This document shows, in pieces, positions 50,947 to 60,569 of a stretch of 64,000 nucleotides of DNA. The translations under genes were made by a program, and so were the position numbers. Each line of letters starts with the position of its first letter. Positions within the stretch are counted from its first letter, which is position 1. The stretch comes from JAKAIY01 sp963809385. Its GTDB lineage: Bacteria > Chloroflexota > Ktedonobacteria > Ktedonobacterales > JADMIN01. Under the pieces are notes generated by a model. The model saw only the letters and a list, made by a program, of their open reading frames with translations, was not told the DNA's origin and searched no databases. Location: assembly GCA_963809385.1 (NCBI GenBank), contig CAWEJL010000004.1, forward strand, positions 434,001-498,000, written 5' to 3'.

Positions 50947-50990
50947 CGAGCGTGACCAAGACCGGACACCCGGTGGTCACGCTCGTTTCG
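50947..50990 (+). terminator. Hairpin terminator after tRNA-Ala
   Basis: CGAGCGTGACCA (50947-50958) pairs perfectly with TGGTCACGCTCG (50974-50985) around an inner ACCGG/CCGGT hairpin, followed by TTTCG. The stem is unusually long for this window. Confidence 0.7.
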
Positions 50991-51073
50991 CATGTGGTGT
51001 ATCCTCATACTAATCAGAATCCGAAATATTCGTCGCTCACCGCTGGGCGCCACTGGAATGGGGGCATAAAGCT

Positions 51074-52615
51074 ATGGCTGGAGCCGCGCGATTCAGCGCG
51101 CCACATGAGGAGATCGAGGAGGCGACAGTCGCCTGGCTGGGCGCGGCGATGGCCGGGGGCCGTCTGACGGCGCTGCGCATCACCGAGATGTACCTGGAGC
51201 GCATCGCGGCGCTGAACGAGGCCGGGCCAGAGCTGCGCGCGGTGATCGAGACCAATCCCGACGCGCTGGCCATCGCCGAGGCGCTGGACCGCGAGCGGGC
51301 GGCGTCAGGGCCGCGCGGGCCGCTGCATGGTATCCCCGTCCTGCTGAAAGACAACATTGACACCGCCGACCAGATGCTGACCACGGCAGGCTCGCTGGCG
51401 CTGGCGGACTCGCGCCCGGCGCGCGACGCCACCGTGGCGGAGCGGCTGCGCGCGGCGGGGGCGGTCTTGCTGGGCAAGGCCAACATGAGCGAGTGGGCCA
51501 ACTTCCGCGCCAGTCACTCCTCCAGCGGGTGGAGCGGACGCGGCGGGCAGGCGCGCAACCCCTACGCGCTGGACCGGACGCCCTGCGGCTCTAGCTCCGG
51601 CTCGGCGACGGCGGTGACGGCGAATCTGGCGGCGGTCTCGCTGGGCACTGAAACCAACGGCTCGATCCTCTGCCCAGGACATATCAACGGTGTGGTCGGC
51701 ATCAAACCCACTGTGGGGCTAACCAGCCGCGCGGGCGTGATCCCCATCTCGCACACACAGGATACGGTGGGGCCGTTCGGGCGGACGGTAGCCGACGCGG
51801 CGGCGGTCCTGGGCGCGCTGACGGGCGTGGACCCGCGCGACGCGGCGACAGAGGCCAGCGCCGGGCGCTCCTTCACCGACTATACGCAGTTCCTGGACGC
51901 GGAGGCGCTGCGCGGGGCGCGCATCGGCATCGCGCGCGAGACGTTCTTCGGCTACAGCGAAAAGACCGACCCCATCGCGGAGGCGGCGATCGCGGCGCTG
52001 AAGGCCTGCGGCGCGGAGGTGATTGACCCGGCGGACCTCCCATCGGCGAGGGCGCTGGACGAATCGCACGCCGAATTGGATGTCCTGCTCTACGAGTTCA
52101 AGGCGGACCTGAACGCCTACCTGGCGGCGCGCGGCCCAGAGGGCGCCGTGCGCTCGCTGGAAGACCTGATCGCCTTCAATGAGGCGCACACCGGCGAGGA
52201 GTTGCTGTATTTCGGGCAGGACTTGCTGGTGGCGTCACAGGCGAAGGGGCCGCTGACCGATGAGGCGTATCAGTACGCGCTGGCGGAGATTCAGCGGCTC
52301 TCGCGGGCGGAGGGCATTGATGCGGTGATGGAGCGCCACCAGCTCGACGCGCTGTTCATGCCGACGGGCGGGCCAGCGTGGCTGATTGACTGGGTGAACG
52401 GCGACGCGCGCGGCGGCGGCAGTAGCTCCGGCCCCGCGGCGCTGGCGGGCTATCCGGCGATCACCGTGCCAGCCGGATTGGTGTCCGGGCTGCCCATCGG
52501 CGTGACGTTCATGGGCCGCGCGTTCAGCGAGCCGCGCCTGATCGCGCTGGCCTACGCCTTCGAGCAGGCGACGCAGGCGCGCGTCCGCCCCTCCTTCGCC
52601 GCCTCCGCGCTGTAG
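51074..52615 (+). CDS. Amidase-signature family protein
   Basis: This 513-residue protein has the amidase signature: GIPVLLKDNIDTADQM (catalytic lysine in LLKDN), TPCGSSSGSATAVTANLAAV (GSSSGS with the cis-Ser and Ser nucleophile in the following loop), LGTETNGSILCPGHINGVVG and IKPTVGLTSRAGVIPIS. The last block IGVTFMGRAFSEPRLIALAY is family-typical. It is larger than GatA-like glutaminases and has no GatB or GatC neighbours, so it is probably a catabolic amidase. The start ATG has no strong SD. The gene ends before a hairpin repeat. Confidence 0.93.
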   Translation: MAGAARFSAPHEEIEEATVAWLGAAMAGGRLTALRITEMYLERIAALNEAGPELRAVIETNPDALAIAEALDRERAASGPRGPLHGIPVLLKDNIDTADQMLTTAGSLALADSRPARDATVAERLRAAGAVLLGKANMSEWANFRASHSSSGWSGRGGQARNPYALDRTPCGSSSGSATAVTANLAAVSLGTETNGSILCPGHINGVVGIKPTVGLTSRAGVIPISHTQDTVGPFGRTVADAAAVLGALTGVDPRDAATEASAGRSFTDYTQFLDAEALRGARIGIARETFFGYSEKTDPIAEAAIAALKACGAEVIDPADLPSARALDESHAELDVLLYEFKADLNAYLAARGPEGAVRSLEDLIAFNEAHTGEELLYFGQDLLVASQAKGPLTDEAYQYALAEIQRLSRAEGIDAVMERHQLDALFMPTGGPAWLIDWVNGDARGGGSSSGPAALAGYPAITVPAGLVSGLPIGVTFMGRAFSEPRLIALAYAFEQATQARVRPSFAASAL

Positions 52616-52633
52616 GGCTGGCGCTGGGTAGAC

Positions 52634-52677
52634 CTATTCCCCCTCTCCCCGTGGGAGAGGGGGCCAGGGGGTGAGGT
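52634..52677. repeat. Hairpin repeat, inverted with respect to 53488-53530
   Basis: CCCCCTCTCC, a short loop, then GGGAGAGGGGG, followed by CCAGGGGGTGAGG. The inverse of the same unit lies at 53488-53530, so the DUF2182 gene is bracketed by two inverted copies. The same boilerplate also occurs near 31390-31432. Confidence 0.8.
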
Positions 52678-52684
52678 CACGCCG

Positions 52685-53482
52685 CTACATCGCCATCCCA
52701 GGCAGGAATGCGGGTGAGAGGATCACCAACGCGCCGTAGGCGATCAGCGCGACGCCCGCGATAGCGCTCACGCGGTAGCCAGCGGGAAACACTTTCTCGG
52801 CGAAGATCAGCGCCGTGAGCAGCGCCAGCACGGCGACGTTCATCATGCCGAGCGGGAAGAGGATGGCGAACAGGAGCCAGCAGCAGCCGAAGCAGTAAAC
52901 GCCATGCTCGATCCCCATCCGTAGCGCGCCACCATTTCCATCGCGCCAGGAGGTCATCAGGAACTGGGTGGGCGTGCGGCACTTGGCGAGGCAAGCGTTC
53001 TTGAGTGGAGTAAGCTGGTAAACACCAGCCACGATGAGCAGCGCTCCGCCGATGCGCTCGGCGTTCTCCATCAGGAACATGGAGCGGGCGGCGAGCGCAT
53101 CGAGACCCAGCGCGGTGAGGTAGGCCACGACGCCCGCCAGCGTCCAGATGAGCAGGTAGCCCGCGACGAAGATCCACGTAGGCGCGTAGGCTTGCCCGCG
53201 CTGGCGCTTCCCGCGGGCGATGGCGCTGAACATCAGGATCATCGGCGCGGCGGAGGGAAACATCATCGCGACCATCATCGCGACCCAGATGGACAGGAAC
53301 AACGCCGCGCTCATGCCCATCGTCAGCCCCATAGGGCCATCCATCGAGGAAGCGGGACGCGACGCGCTCGCCTGCCAGACAACGAGCGCCCACGCGAGCG
53401 CTGCCAGGAGCAGCAGCGCGCTCAGGATGATGGCGCGCTCGCGTGAGAGCGGCGATGTGGGGGATCTGTTGGATGTGGCCAT
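52685..53482 (-). CDS. DUF2182 membrane protein
   Basis: This 265-residue protein has about seven hydrophobic helices. Typical DUF2182 features are MTMGMSAALFLSIWVAMMVA with the WVAMMVAMM run, MFPSAAPMILMFSAIA, YLLIWTLAGVVAYL, CLAKCRTPTQFLMTSW and GIEHGVYCFGCCWLLF. Metal-binding Met and His residues recur across the helices, hence the predicted-metal-binding label of the family. DUF1326 lies upstream on the same strand; the pair is often linked. Start at ATG 53482. Its role is not established. Confidence 0.88.
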   Translation of the reverse strand: MATSNRSPTSPLSRERAIILSALLLLAALAWALVVWQASASRPASSMDGPMGLTMGMSAALFLSIWVAMMVAMMFPSAAPMILMFSAIARGKRQRGQAYAPTWIFVAGYLLIWTLAGVVAYLTALGLDALAARSMFLMENAERIGGALLIVAGVYQLTPLKNACLAKCRTPTQFLMTSWRDGNGGALRMGIEHGVYCFGCCWLLFAILFPLGMMNVAVLALLTALIFAEKVFPAGYRVSAIAGVALIAYGALVILSPAFLPGMAM

Positions 53483-53487
53483 GCGAA

Positions 53488-53530
53488 CCTCACCCCCTGG
53501 CCCCCTCTCCAACGGGGAGAGGGGGGAATG
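53488..53530. repeat. Hairpin repeat, inverted with respect to 52634-52677
   Basis: CCTCACCCCCTGGCCCCCTC followed by an AACG-containing loop and GGGGAGAGGGGGG forms a stem; the unit is the inverse of the copy at 52634. It lies between DUF1326 and DUF2182 and could weaken read-through between them. Confidence 0.8.
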
Positions 53531-53549
53531 GCGACAGGTGTGTGGACGT

Positions 53550-54179
53550 CTAAGCGTTGGACCATTTGATTGGGGCGTAGTGGCCGTTCTTGCCGCTGTT
53601 ATTCCAGTTCATGCCGTAGTCTGACCATGTGCTGCCCTGGTCCCCCATCGCCAGCGCCAGGCCTTCCAGATTGATGGGGTGCATGCCTACCAGCAACATT
53701 TCCTTCTCCGGCACGCTGCCTGGAAGGGCGCTAACGGAAAGATGCCCACTGGGCATCGCCAGGGACCGATGCATGCCATCCTTCTTGAAGGTCATCGGCA
53801 CGGACTTGACGCCCAGGATGGTAGTGATGAGTGGGGCGAACCCACCCATGACGCCGCCGGCCTGGCCAGAGAAGATCGTCTGGAGCGCCTCGCGCTGCTG
53901 GTCATTGGCGCGCTCATCCAGATACATCGCCACCGACCAGTTCCCATCCGCCATCGGGCCGGGGATGTGCGCCATCACCGCGGCGTTGAGGCCATCGAGT
54001 GGGATTGCGCCGTAGGAGCCACGCTCGATGTGGAACGCGAGCGCGACATCACATTCACCGTTGGTCGGTGTCGCGGTCAGCATGGGCTTGGCTGAGACCT
54101 CGCACGGGCAGAGGACATCACAGTTGCAGTTCTCGAAATAGTCGCCAGTGAGTTGCCAGCGCGTCGTGGTAGATTGCAT
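53550..54179 (-). CDS. DUF1326 protein
   Basis: This 209-residue protein matches DUF1326: LTGDYFENCNCDVLCPCEVS at the N-terminus with a Cys-rich CNCDVLCPC, then GECDVALAFHIERGSYGAIP, FAPLITTILGVKSVPMTF and LVGMHPINLEGLALAMGDQG. The Cys motif suggests metal binding. The neighbouring DUF2182 is a common partner. There is no signal peptide or transmembrane helix. The start ATG at 54179 gives the standard domain start. Confidence 0.88.
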   Translation of the reverse strand: MQSTTTRWQLTGDYFENCNCDVLCPCEVSAKPMLTATPTNGECDVALAFHIERGSYGAIPLDGLNAAVMAHIPGPMADGNWSVAMYLDERANDQQREALQTIFSGQAGGVMGGFAPLITTILGVKSVPMTFKKDGMHRSLAMPSGHLSVSALPGSVPEKEMLLVGMHPINLEGLALAMGDQGSTWSDYGMNWNNSGKNGHYAPIKWSNA

Positions 54180-54450
54180 AACGCCACCTCTCTACATGGG
54201 TCTGGCTATGGGTCTGGCTGGAGGAATGGCGATACGGCGGCCTCACGCGCGCGAACGCGCCCGCGGACGCCGTGGCCAGCGCTTTCTGGGACGCACGACG
54301 GGGACGCGCTACATAAACGATCTATCGCATCGTCACATTGCAGAGAGACAACACAAGCTATTAATCGAGAGGGAGTGTAGCACGGCCTGCCCATAGTTTT
54401 GTAGAGCGTTGTCTACGCATTAGGGGTGATTCTCTGCGCTCAAGATGCGC
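54180..54450. other. Intergenic region between DUF1326 and the PAS kinase
   Basis: No gene. The plus strand contains only short frames that are not coding-like. It contains the promoter region of the DUF1326 gene and the end of the PAS kinase gene; no strong promoter is obvious. Confidence 0.4.
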
Positions 54451-57400
54451 TCAGCCGGTGAAATGATGAGCGCTTTCACCGGTATCCTGATCAGCCAGGG
54501 GCAGCGTAAACCAGAAGGTGGAGCCCTGACCGGGCGCGCTGCGCACGCCGATCTGGCCGCCATGGAGATGGACGATCTCACGGCTGATATACAGGCCAAG
54601 CCCCAGCCCGCCGCTTTTCGCGGCGGAGGCCTTGCCCTGCTCCGCCTGCTGGAAGCGCTGCCAGATGCCCGCCTGCTCTTCAGCCGGGATGCCAGGGCCA
54701 CGGTCGCGCACGCTCAGGCGCGCATAGGGTCCGGAGACGCGCAGCGAGATGTCAATCGGGCTGTCGCCAGGCGCGTACCGGACGGCGTTCGTCAGCAGGT
54801 TCGTCACGACCTGGCCGGCGCGCTCGGCGTCGGCGAGCGCTATGACGGCGCCCGCGCGAGGAAGCCGCAACCGCAGGAGGCGGCCGGGCGTCAGCAGTCG
54901 CTGCTCCTCGACCGCCTGGCGAACGATCTGCCTGAGGTCGCACGGCTCCAGTTGAAGCGACAGTTTGCCGGCGCGCACCCGCGAGACATCCATGAGGCGG
55001 TTCACGAGCTGGAGAAGCCGGTTCAGAGAGCCTTCGATGATCTCCAGATTCGACCGGATGGCAGCGGTGGGTAATTCGGCGCCACCGGCGCTCTCGGCGA
55101 TCAGGCGCTCGATGCGGCGGCGGGCGATACTGACGGCCAGCTTTCCGGCGGTGATGGGCGAGCGCAGGTCATGCGTGGCCAGCGCCAGGAAATCATCCAT
55201 GCGCTCCTTGACTTGCCGGGCGGCCAGCTCATTGGCGATGGCCGCTTCGCGCTCCCGTAGCAGGTGGCCGCGCTCTAGCACGAGCGCCGCGAGCTTGCCT
55301 ACCGCGCCAGCCATCGACATCTCCATGGCGGTATAGGTATGCGGCGCATCGCCATAGTCCAGCCCAAGCGCGCCGATCAACTCGCCACGAACACGCAGCG
55401 GCGCGACGAGTATCTTATGATAGCTTGCGTCAGACACGGTAGACCATGCCGCTGAACGAGGCGCGAGAATCGTCTCGCCAGCGCGCAGCCTGGCCACCAA
55501 TGGCGCGGGTATCAGATCAGTCAGGCGGAAGCTCTGGGCCTCGCGGAACCAGCGCCGCTCCTCTTCTGGCGGCCAGCCCATGCGCACAACGGCGCGCATC
55601 CACAGCTCGTCTGACTCCAGCGTGGAGATGCTAATGCGCTCGCAGCCCAGGGCGTCGCGGGTAAGCTCGGCCAGACGCTGGGCGGCTGGGTCCGCGCCGG
55701 GCGTGTCCACGACGGGAGCTTCGGGGCTAACCAGCGCTTCAGCCATCGCCAGCAGCGCATCCAGAAGGGTCCTGCGTGTGGCGCTCGGCTTTGCGCCGTT
55801 CGGTAACATCCCGCGCGACCAGCACACCGCCGGTGATGTTCCCCTGGGCGTCGCGGATCGGGCTACCGCTTATGCTGGCCACGGCCTCACGCCCATCGCT
55901 CTTAGAATAGAGCACATCCGTGATGTGCGAACCTTGGAGCGTCTCACCCGTGAAGGACGCGAACTGACACCCATTGCGACATAGGCAGCGGCTGCCCCTG
56001 GAGGTCGCTGAGTCGCAGTTTCTCGCCCCGCTCCCGGATCGTGCGGAGGCTGGGCTCGTCCGGCGCCAGGCCGAGGAACGCGCGGTCGGCGGCGTTCTGG
56101 AGCAGGATGTTTCCCTCGCGGTCGAAGACGACGAGCGCGTCGCTGATTGCTTCAACAACCCCCTCGAGTTGATTGGCGCGCTCGGCAAGCTCACGCTCCA
56201 GGCGCCGCCGCTCGGTGACATCGCGCATGACCAGCGCGCCGCCGGTGATGTTCCCCTGGGCGTCGCGGATCGGACTGCCACTCGCGCTGGCGACCACCGT
56301 CCGTCCGTCTGGCGTGTGGATCAGCTGGTCCTGCTCTTGCTGGCCCTGCAGCGTCTCACCGCGCATGATGCGCGATGAGGGCCGCTGCGCGAGCGGCACT
56401 GGCACGCCCTGGAGGTCGCTCAGTGGCACGATCTCCGCACGCTCGCTGGTGGTTCGCGGGCCGGGCTCGCCGGGCGCCAGCCCAAGCAGCGCGCGATCGG
56501 CGGCGTTCTGGAACAGAATGTTTCCCTCGCGGTCGAAGACGAGCAGCGCATCGGTGATCGCCTCGACAACCGCCGCGAGCTGATTGGCGCGCTCCTCAAG
56601 CTCGCGCTCGATCTCGCGACGCTCGGTGACATCCCGCACCACGAGCGCGCCACCCACGACCGTTCCGTGGGTATCGCGAATGGGGCCGCCGCTCACGCTG
56701 GCCACGATCGTCCGTCCGTCTCGCCTGCGAATCCGCATATCCAGCGCTTGTTCACCCTGGAGCGTTTCGCCCTGGAGGATACGGAATGTGGGGCGTTGCG
56801 TGATCGGGAGTGGTTTTCCCTGGAGGTCGCTCAGCGGGATTAGCGTCACGCGCTTCTCGATCGTACGAGGGCCTGGCGCGCCAGGCGCCAACTCGAGGAG
56901 CGCGCGGTCGGCGGCGTTCTGGAGCAGAATATTGCCGTCGCGGTCGAAAACGAAGAGTGGGTCACCAATCGCTTCAACGATGGCCGCGAGCTGATTGGCG
57001 CGCTCGTCCAACGCGCGCTCCAGGCGCCGCCGCTCGGTGACATCGCGCACGACCAGCACCCCGCCCACAATGTTCCCTTGCGTGTCTTGTATGGGGCCGC
57101 CGCTCACGCTGGTCACAATCTCACGCCCATCCGTCGCGTGAACACTGAGATCCGCGGTGTGTGGGCTGTGGAGCGTCTCGCCCTGAAGGATACGAAACCC
57201 TGGCCACTGGTCCACGGGGAGTGGTTGCCCTTGAAGGTCGCATAGCCTCAGCAGCTTGCCGCGCTCGCTTAGGGTTGAAGGGTTGGGAGCGCCTGAGTCT
57301 ACTCTCATGAGCGCGCGGTCGGCGGCGTTCTGGAGCAAGATGTTTCCCTCGCGGTCGAAGACATAGAGTGGATCTGCGATCGCCTCGACAATCGCCGCGA

Positions 57401-58465
57401 GCTGATTGGCGCGGGCCTCTGCCTCGGCGTGGGCGCGGCGGGCGATCTCGTCGAGACGCGCATGTTCGAGCGCCAGCGCGATACGGTCACCCGCCAGCCG
57501 CAGGAAGTCCACATCCTCTGGCGTGAAATGCCGCGACTTCTTCGAGCCAACGCTCAACGCCCCCACCAGGCGGTCCGCCGCGAGCAGCGGCGCCCCAGCC
57601 AGCGAGCGTATCCCGCCGCGCTCGACAGACTCTCTGTAGGCCACGTCCACCGTGCTGAGATCGTCTACGACGAGCGGCTCGTGGCTGGCGGCGATGCGCC
57701 CCATGAGGCCCTGGCCAATCCGCACATGCGCATGCGCCAGACCATCAATTTCTGGGCCTCTGGTCGCTCGCATAACCAGTTCGCGCCCGTCTTCAGTCGT
57801 ACGCATCAGCCAGACGAAATCAACCGCCATCACCTGCTGGATGCGTTCCATCAGCGCGGACTCCAGCGCTGGGAGCTCCCAGTGCGTGAGCGCGGTGTCC
57901 GTTACCATCTGGAGTTGGTACAGCTGCCTGGCGGTGGTCTCCGCCTTCGCGCGGGCTTCGGTCTCGCTGACGAGTTCCTGGGCGTGCTCCTCCTCTGACC
58001 GCCGCCTGGGGAATCTCGATATGGGAGACGATGGCTCCGCCCTGCTTGACTGGCAGCGGCGTCACATGCAGGAGGAACCAGCGCTGTTCTGTTGGGGATG
58101 GGCAAGGATACTCCAGCGTGAAGAACGGGCGCGAGCCCTCCAGCACGGCCTGGATGCCCAGCATGGCCTCGTCGGCGCCTTCGGCTGAAGGGGCCAGTGA
58201 CGTGGCGGCAGGCGTCCAGATAGTTTTGGCCCGCGGATGAGTCCGCGAGCGCGGGGGCGCCGTTCTCGCGGGCGAAGCGGCGCCAGGCCTCGTTGGTGGT
58301 CACGATCACGCCATGCCGGTCGAGCGCGGCGATGGAGTAGGGCAGCGCGGCGATCATCTCCTCCACCAGGGCGGGTGAGAGCGTGCGCCACAGAGTCCAA
58401 CTCCCGCTGGAGCTCTTGGACATGGTGGAGGATTTGGCCTGTGCCTGATCATGGTCGGATCGCAT
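54451..58465 (-). CDS. Giant PAS/GAF sensor histidine kinase (four +1 shifts)
   Basis: One protein of about 1336 residues is restored when one base is removed near 58182 (TT), 58008, 55946 (GGG) and 55777 (GG). The order is: an N-terminal PAS-like domain (LPYSIAALDRHGVIVTTNEA), a helical linker, GAF (VERGGIRSLAGAPLLAADRL), four tandem PAS domains with repeat units of 137 residues (each with FDREGNILLQNAADRALL or a close variant and VTERRRLER), a second GAF (ILVAPLRVRGELIGALGLDY), then the kinase core ALATHDLRSPITAGKLAVSI (H-box), NLLTNAVRYAPGDS, VRDRGPGIPAEEQ and GGLGLGLYISREIVHLHGG. No transmembrane segment is visible; it is probably a soluble multi-input sensor. Confidence 0.92.
55757..57410 (-). 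repeat. Tandem 411-bp PAS-domain repeats
   Basis: The motif starting GCTGATTGGC (GTTGATTGGC in the last copy) recurs at 57401, 56990, 56579 and 56168, exactly 411 bp apart each time. A fifth position falls at 55757, the kinase GAF boundary. Each unit is one PAS domain plus linker. DNA identity between units is high, showing recent duplication. Confidence 0.9.
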
Positions 58466-58599
58466 GCCACCCCACGCTTTCTACCAAATATACGGCGCTA
58501 TCATCGCGCTCGCCCCCGCATACCGCATGTGTCTTACCAGTGAGTGAGTCGGACTATTTTACTCACCCCTCCGCGTGATGGGCGCCACACATGACGCCT

Positions 58600-58851
58600 T
58601 CACGAGCGGGACCTGAGCAGATCAAGATTGAACGCCACGTTGACGCCCAGGATGGTGAGGCACACCGCCGCGATCACGATCGCGCTGCCAACCTGGCCAA
58701 AGGCGGCGCTCAGATACGCGACGATATTGATCAGAAAGATGAGGAACGCCATGGAGATAACCGCGAGCCCCATCCGATTTCCGATGCTCGCCCGCGCGCG
58801 CGGCGAGGTCGCTGATCGCGGCGCTTTGTCGCTATCCGTTTGCGGCTCCAT
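58600..58851 (-). CDS. Small membrane protein with two transmembrane helices
   Basis: This 83-residue protein starts MEPQTDSDKAPRSATSPRAR, followed by two hydrophobic helices (LAVISMAFLIFLINIVAYLS and VGSAIVIAAVCLTILGVNVA) and a short tail. The ATG at 58851 has AGGGGG about 6 nt upstream. No family is recognised. It precedes the giant kinase on the same strand. Confidence 0.6.
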   Translation of the reverse strand: MEPQTDSDKAPRSATSPRARASIGNRMGLAVISMAFLIFLINIVAYLSAAFGQVGSAIVIAAVCLTILGVNVAFNLDLLRSRS

Positions 58852-59230
58852 AGAGTCCCCCTTTGTGGCAGGAAGCGAGCGATGCGGCATGTGCGCGCGT
58901 GGCGCCCGCATCCACGTCTTTTCAGCGTACTGGTGGCCCCGTCTCGTTTTCATCACACCACCCGTGACACGCCACACAACGAGATAACGCCATAAGACAC
59001 GGCCCTGGCGGCGCGAGCGGCGCGGCGCGAGCGGCGCGCAAGGCCCGCTCGCCAGGGTCCGTGGCGTGAAATGTGCGGTTCAGAAACTTCGCGTATCGCG
59101 GCGGCGGGCGTCTGAAGACATCGCGAGCCGTGATGCATGGCGACATCTGGCATGTGAGACAGATGAGACACGTGAGACATTTGTGGCGAATTCTGGGCGT
59201 CGAGTCTGGAAGCGCCAGGAGGAACACAGC
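58852..59230. other. Intergenic region with short direct repeats
   Basis: About 380 bp without a gene. GTGAGACA or TGAGACA repeats three times (about 59155-59178: GTGAGACAGATGAGACACGT and a further GAGACA), with CACGTG in the middle. The function is unclear; it may be a regulator binding site for the LURP-one gene. Confidence 0.4.
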
Positions 59231-59767
59231 ATGTTGCGACGAGGAAGACATCAGGAAGAGACGCCACCACCGGGAGGACCGCGGCACTATCAGATGCGCC
59301 AGCGACTGATCTCGGTCGGCGACGATTACAACATCGAGGACGATTCGGGACAGCGGGCCTTTCATATTGACGGCAAGGCGCTGCGTGCGCGCCATACGCT
59401 GAAGTTCCAGGACGCGCGGGGGAACGATCTCTACGAGATACAAGAGCGTGTAGCGCGCGCGCGTGACACGATGGCGATCACGCGCGGAAATCAGAAGGTG
59501 GCCGAGGTCCACAAAGCGATGGTCGCGCCAGTGCGCGACCGGCTGGAGGTGAAGGTGGAGGGCGGCCAGGATATGACCGTCCAGGGGAACTTGCTGGACC
59601 ACGAGTACGAAATCACGCAAGATGGGCGGCAGCCAGTGGCGACGATCTCGAAGCGCTGGTTCCGCGTGCGCGACACCTATGGGGTCGAGGTGGCGCCAGG
59701 CCATGACGACGCGCTGATCCTGGCGATCACCGTCTGCGTGGATTCGATGCTTGACGAGGCGCGCTGA
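59231..59767 (+). CDS. LURP-one-related (Tubby C-terminal-like) protein
   Basis: This 178-residue protein has the LURP-one/DUF567 fold: RHYQMRQRLISVGDDYNIED, SGQRAFHIDGKALRARHTLK, GNDLYEIQERVARARDTMAI, and ATISKRWFRVRDTYGVEVAP. It is a single-domain, scramblase-like barrel, probably soluble. Function is not known. The ATG at 59231 has AGGAGG 8 nt upstream, a strong signal. The next gene starts 11 bp later on the same strand. Confidence 0.88.
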   Translation: MLRRGRHQEETPPPGGPRHYQMRQRLISVGDDYNIEDDSGQRAFHIDGKALRARHTLKFQDARGNDLYEIQERVARARDTMAITRGNQKVAEVHKAMVAPVRDRLEVKVEGGQDMTVQGNLLDHEYEITQDGRQPVATISKRWFRVRDTYGVEVAPGHDDALILAITVCVDSMLDEAR

Positions 59768-59778
59768 GCCATGGCGCC

Positions 59779-60381
59779 ATGTTGAGTGACCGGGCGTTCT
59801 GTGATAGCTGGTGGGCGTTAGGGCTGCGCGGCCTGATGGCGGCAGCCCTGGCGCTCCTGGCGCTCTTGTGGCCACACCCGACGCTGGAGCTGCTGGCGCT
59901 GGCGTTTGGCGTGTTTGTCATCACCGATGGCGCGTTGCGTGTGGTGGGGAGTTGGAGCCTGCCGTGGGCGCAGGGACGCTTGCTGGTGGCCGGAGCCGGG
60001 CTTGTGGCGGTTGGGGCTGGCCTGTTCGTGTTGGAGGATCCAGGCCTGCGAGAGGTATCGCTGATGCGCCTGATCGCGGTGTGGGCGCTGGCGAGTGGCG
60101 TGATCGAGTCGCTAGCGGGCTTCAGGTTGTGGCGATTGACGGGCGTATGGCGTCCCATACGGCGCGCTCGCCCCTCTACGCGCGAATGGAGTTTGCTGGC
60201 TGCGGGGACGGCGTCACTGGCGCTTGGCGTCGCCGCTCTTCTGCCATTCCGGATCACCGTCCCAACGCTGGCGCTCCTGATAGGGCTCGTCGCGGTCACG
60301 CTGGGCTATTTGCGGGTGCGGGCCGGTCTCGCGCTGGGCGGTCTGGCGCTGGCGGGGCGTGATGGTGGCGCTTTCACGTGA
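59779..60381 (+). CDS. DUF308/HdeD-like membrane protein
   Basis: This 200-residue protein has about six helices grouped as pairs: AAALALLALLWPHPTLELLA with LAFGVFVITDGALRVVGSWS, then LLVAGAGLVAVGAGLFVLED and a third pair starting LLAAGTASLALGVAALLPFR. The repeated pairs separated by short loops match HdeD/DUF308. The function in other bacteria includes acid resistance, but this is not certain here. The start ATG 59779 lies 11 bp after the LURP-one stop. Confidence 0.8.
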   Translation: MLSDRAFCDSWWALGLRGLMAAALALLALLWPHPTLELLALAFGVFVITDGALRVVGSWSLPWAQGRLLVAGAGLVAVGAGLFVLEDPGLREVSLMRLIAVWALASGVIESLAGFRLWRLTGVWRPIRRARPSTREWSLLAAGTASLALGVAALLPFRITVPTLALLIGLVAVTLGYLRVRAGLALGGLALAGRDGGAFT

Positions 60382-60569
60382 AGGATGGTGGGCGCGGCGA
60401 GAAGCGGCCACACCGGTGGGAGCGCGCGGGCGAGGCGTGAGGAGCCGCCGCGCCCAGCAAGCGAACTGGCCCGAAATGTGCGGCTGGCTTCGCGTGCGAG
60501 CGCCGCGCTGGTGACGCCCGCACGCGCGAGTCGCGCGAGTCGCGAGCGAGAGGCGGAGGGCTAGTATTC

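Noticed and set aside
50829..51053. Minus-strand frame with GARTPGLDIANVALFQLSYIP-like protein
   Set aside because: It is antisense to tRNA-Ala; this is a well-known spurious translation of tRNA-containing DNA.
59155..59178. E-box-like palindrome CACGTG with TGAGACA direct repeats
   Set aside because: Too short to claim a specific regulator; noted as an intergenic feature only.
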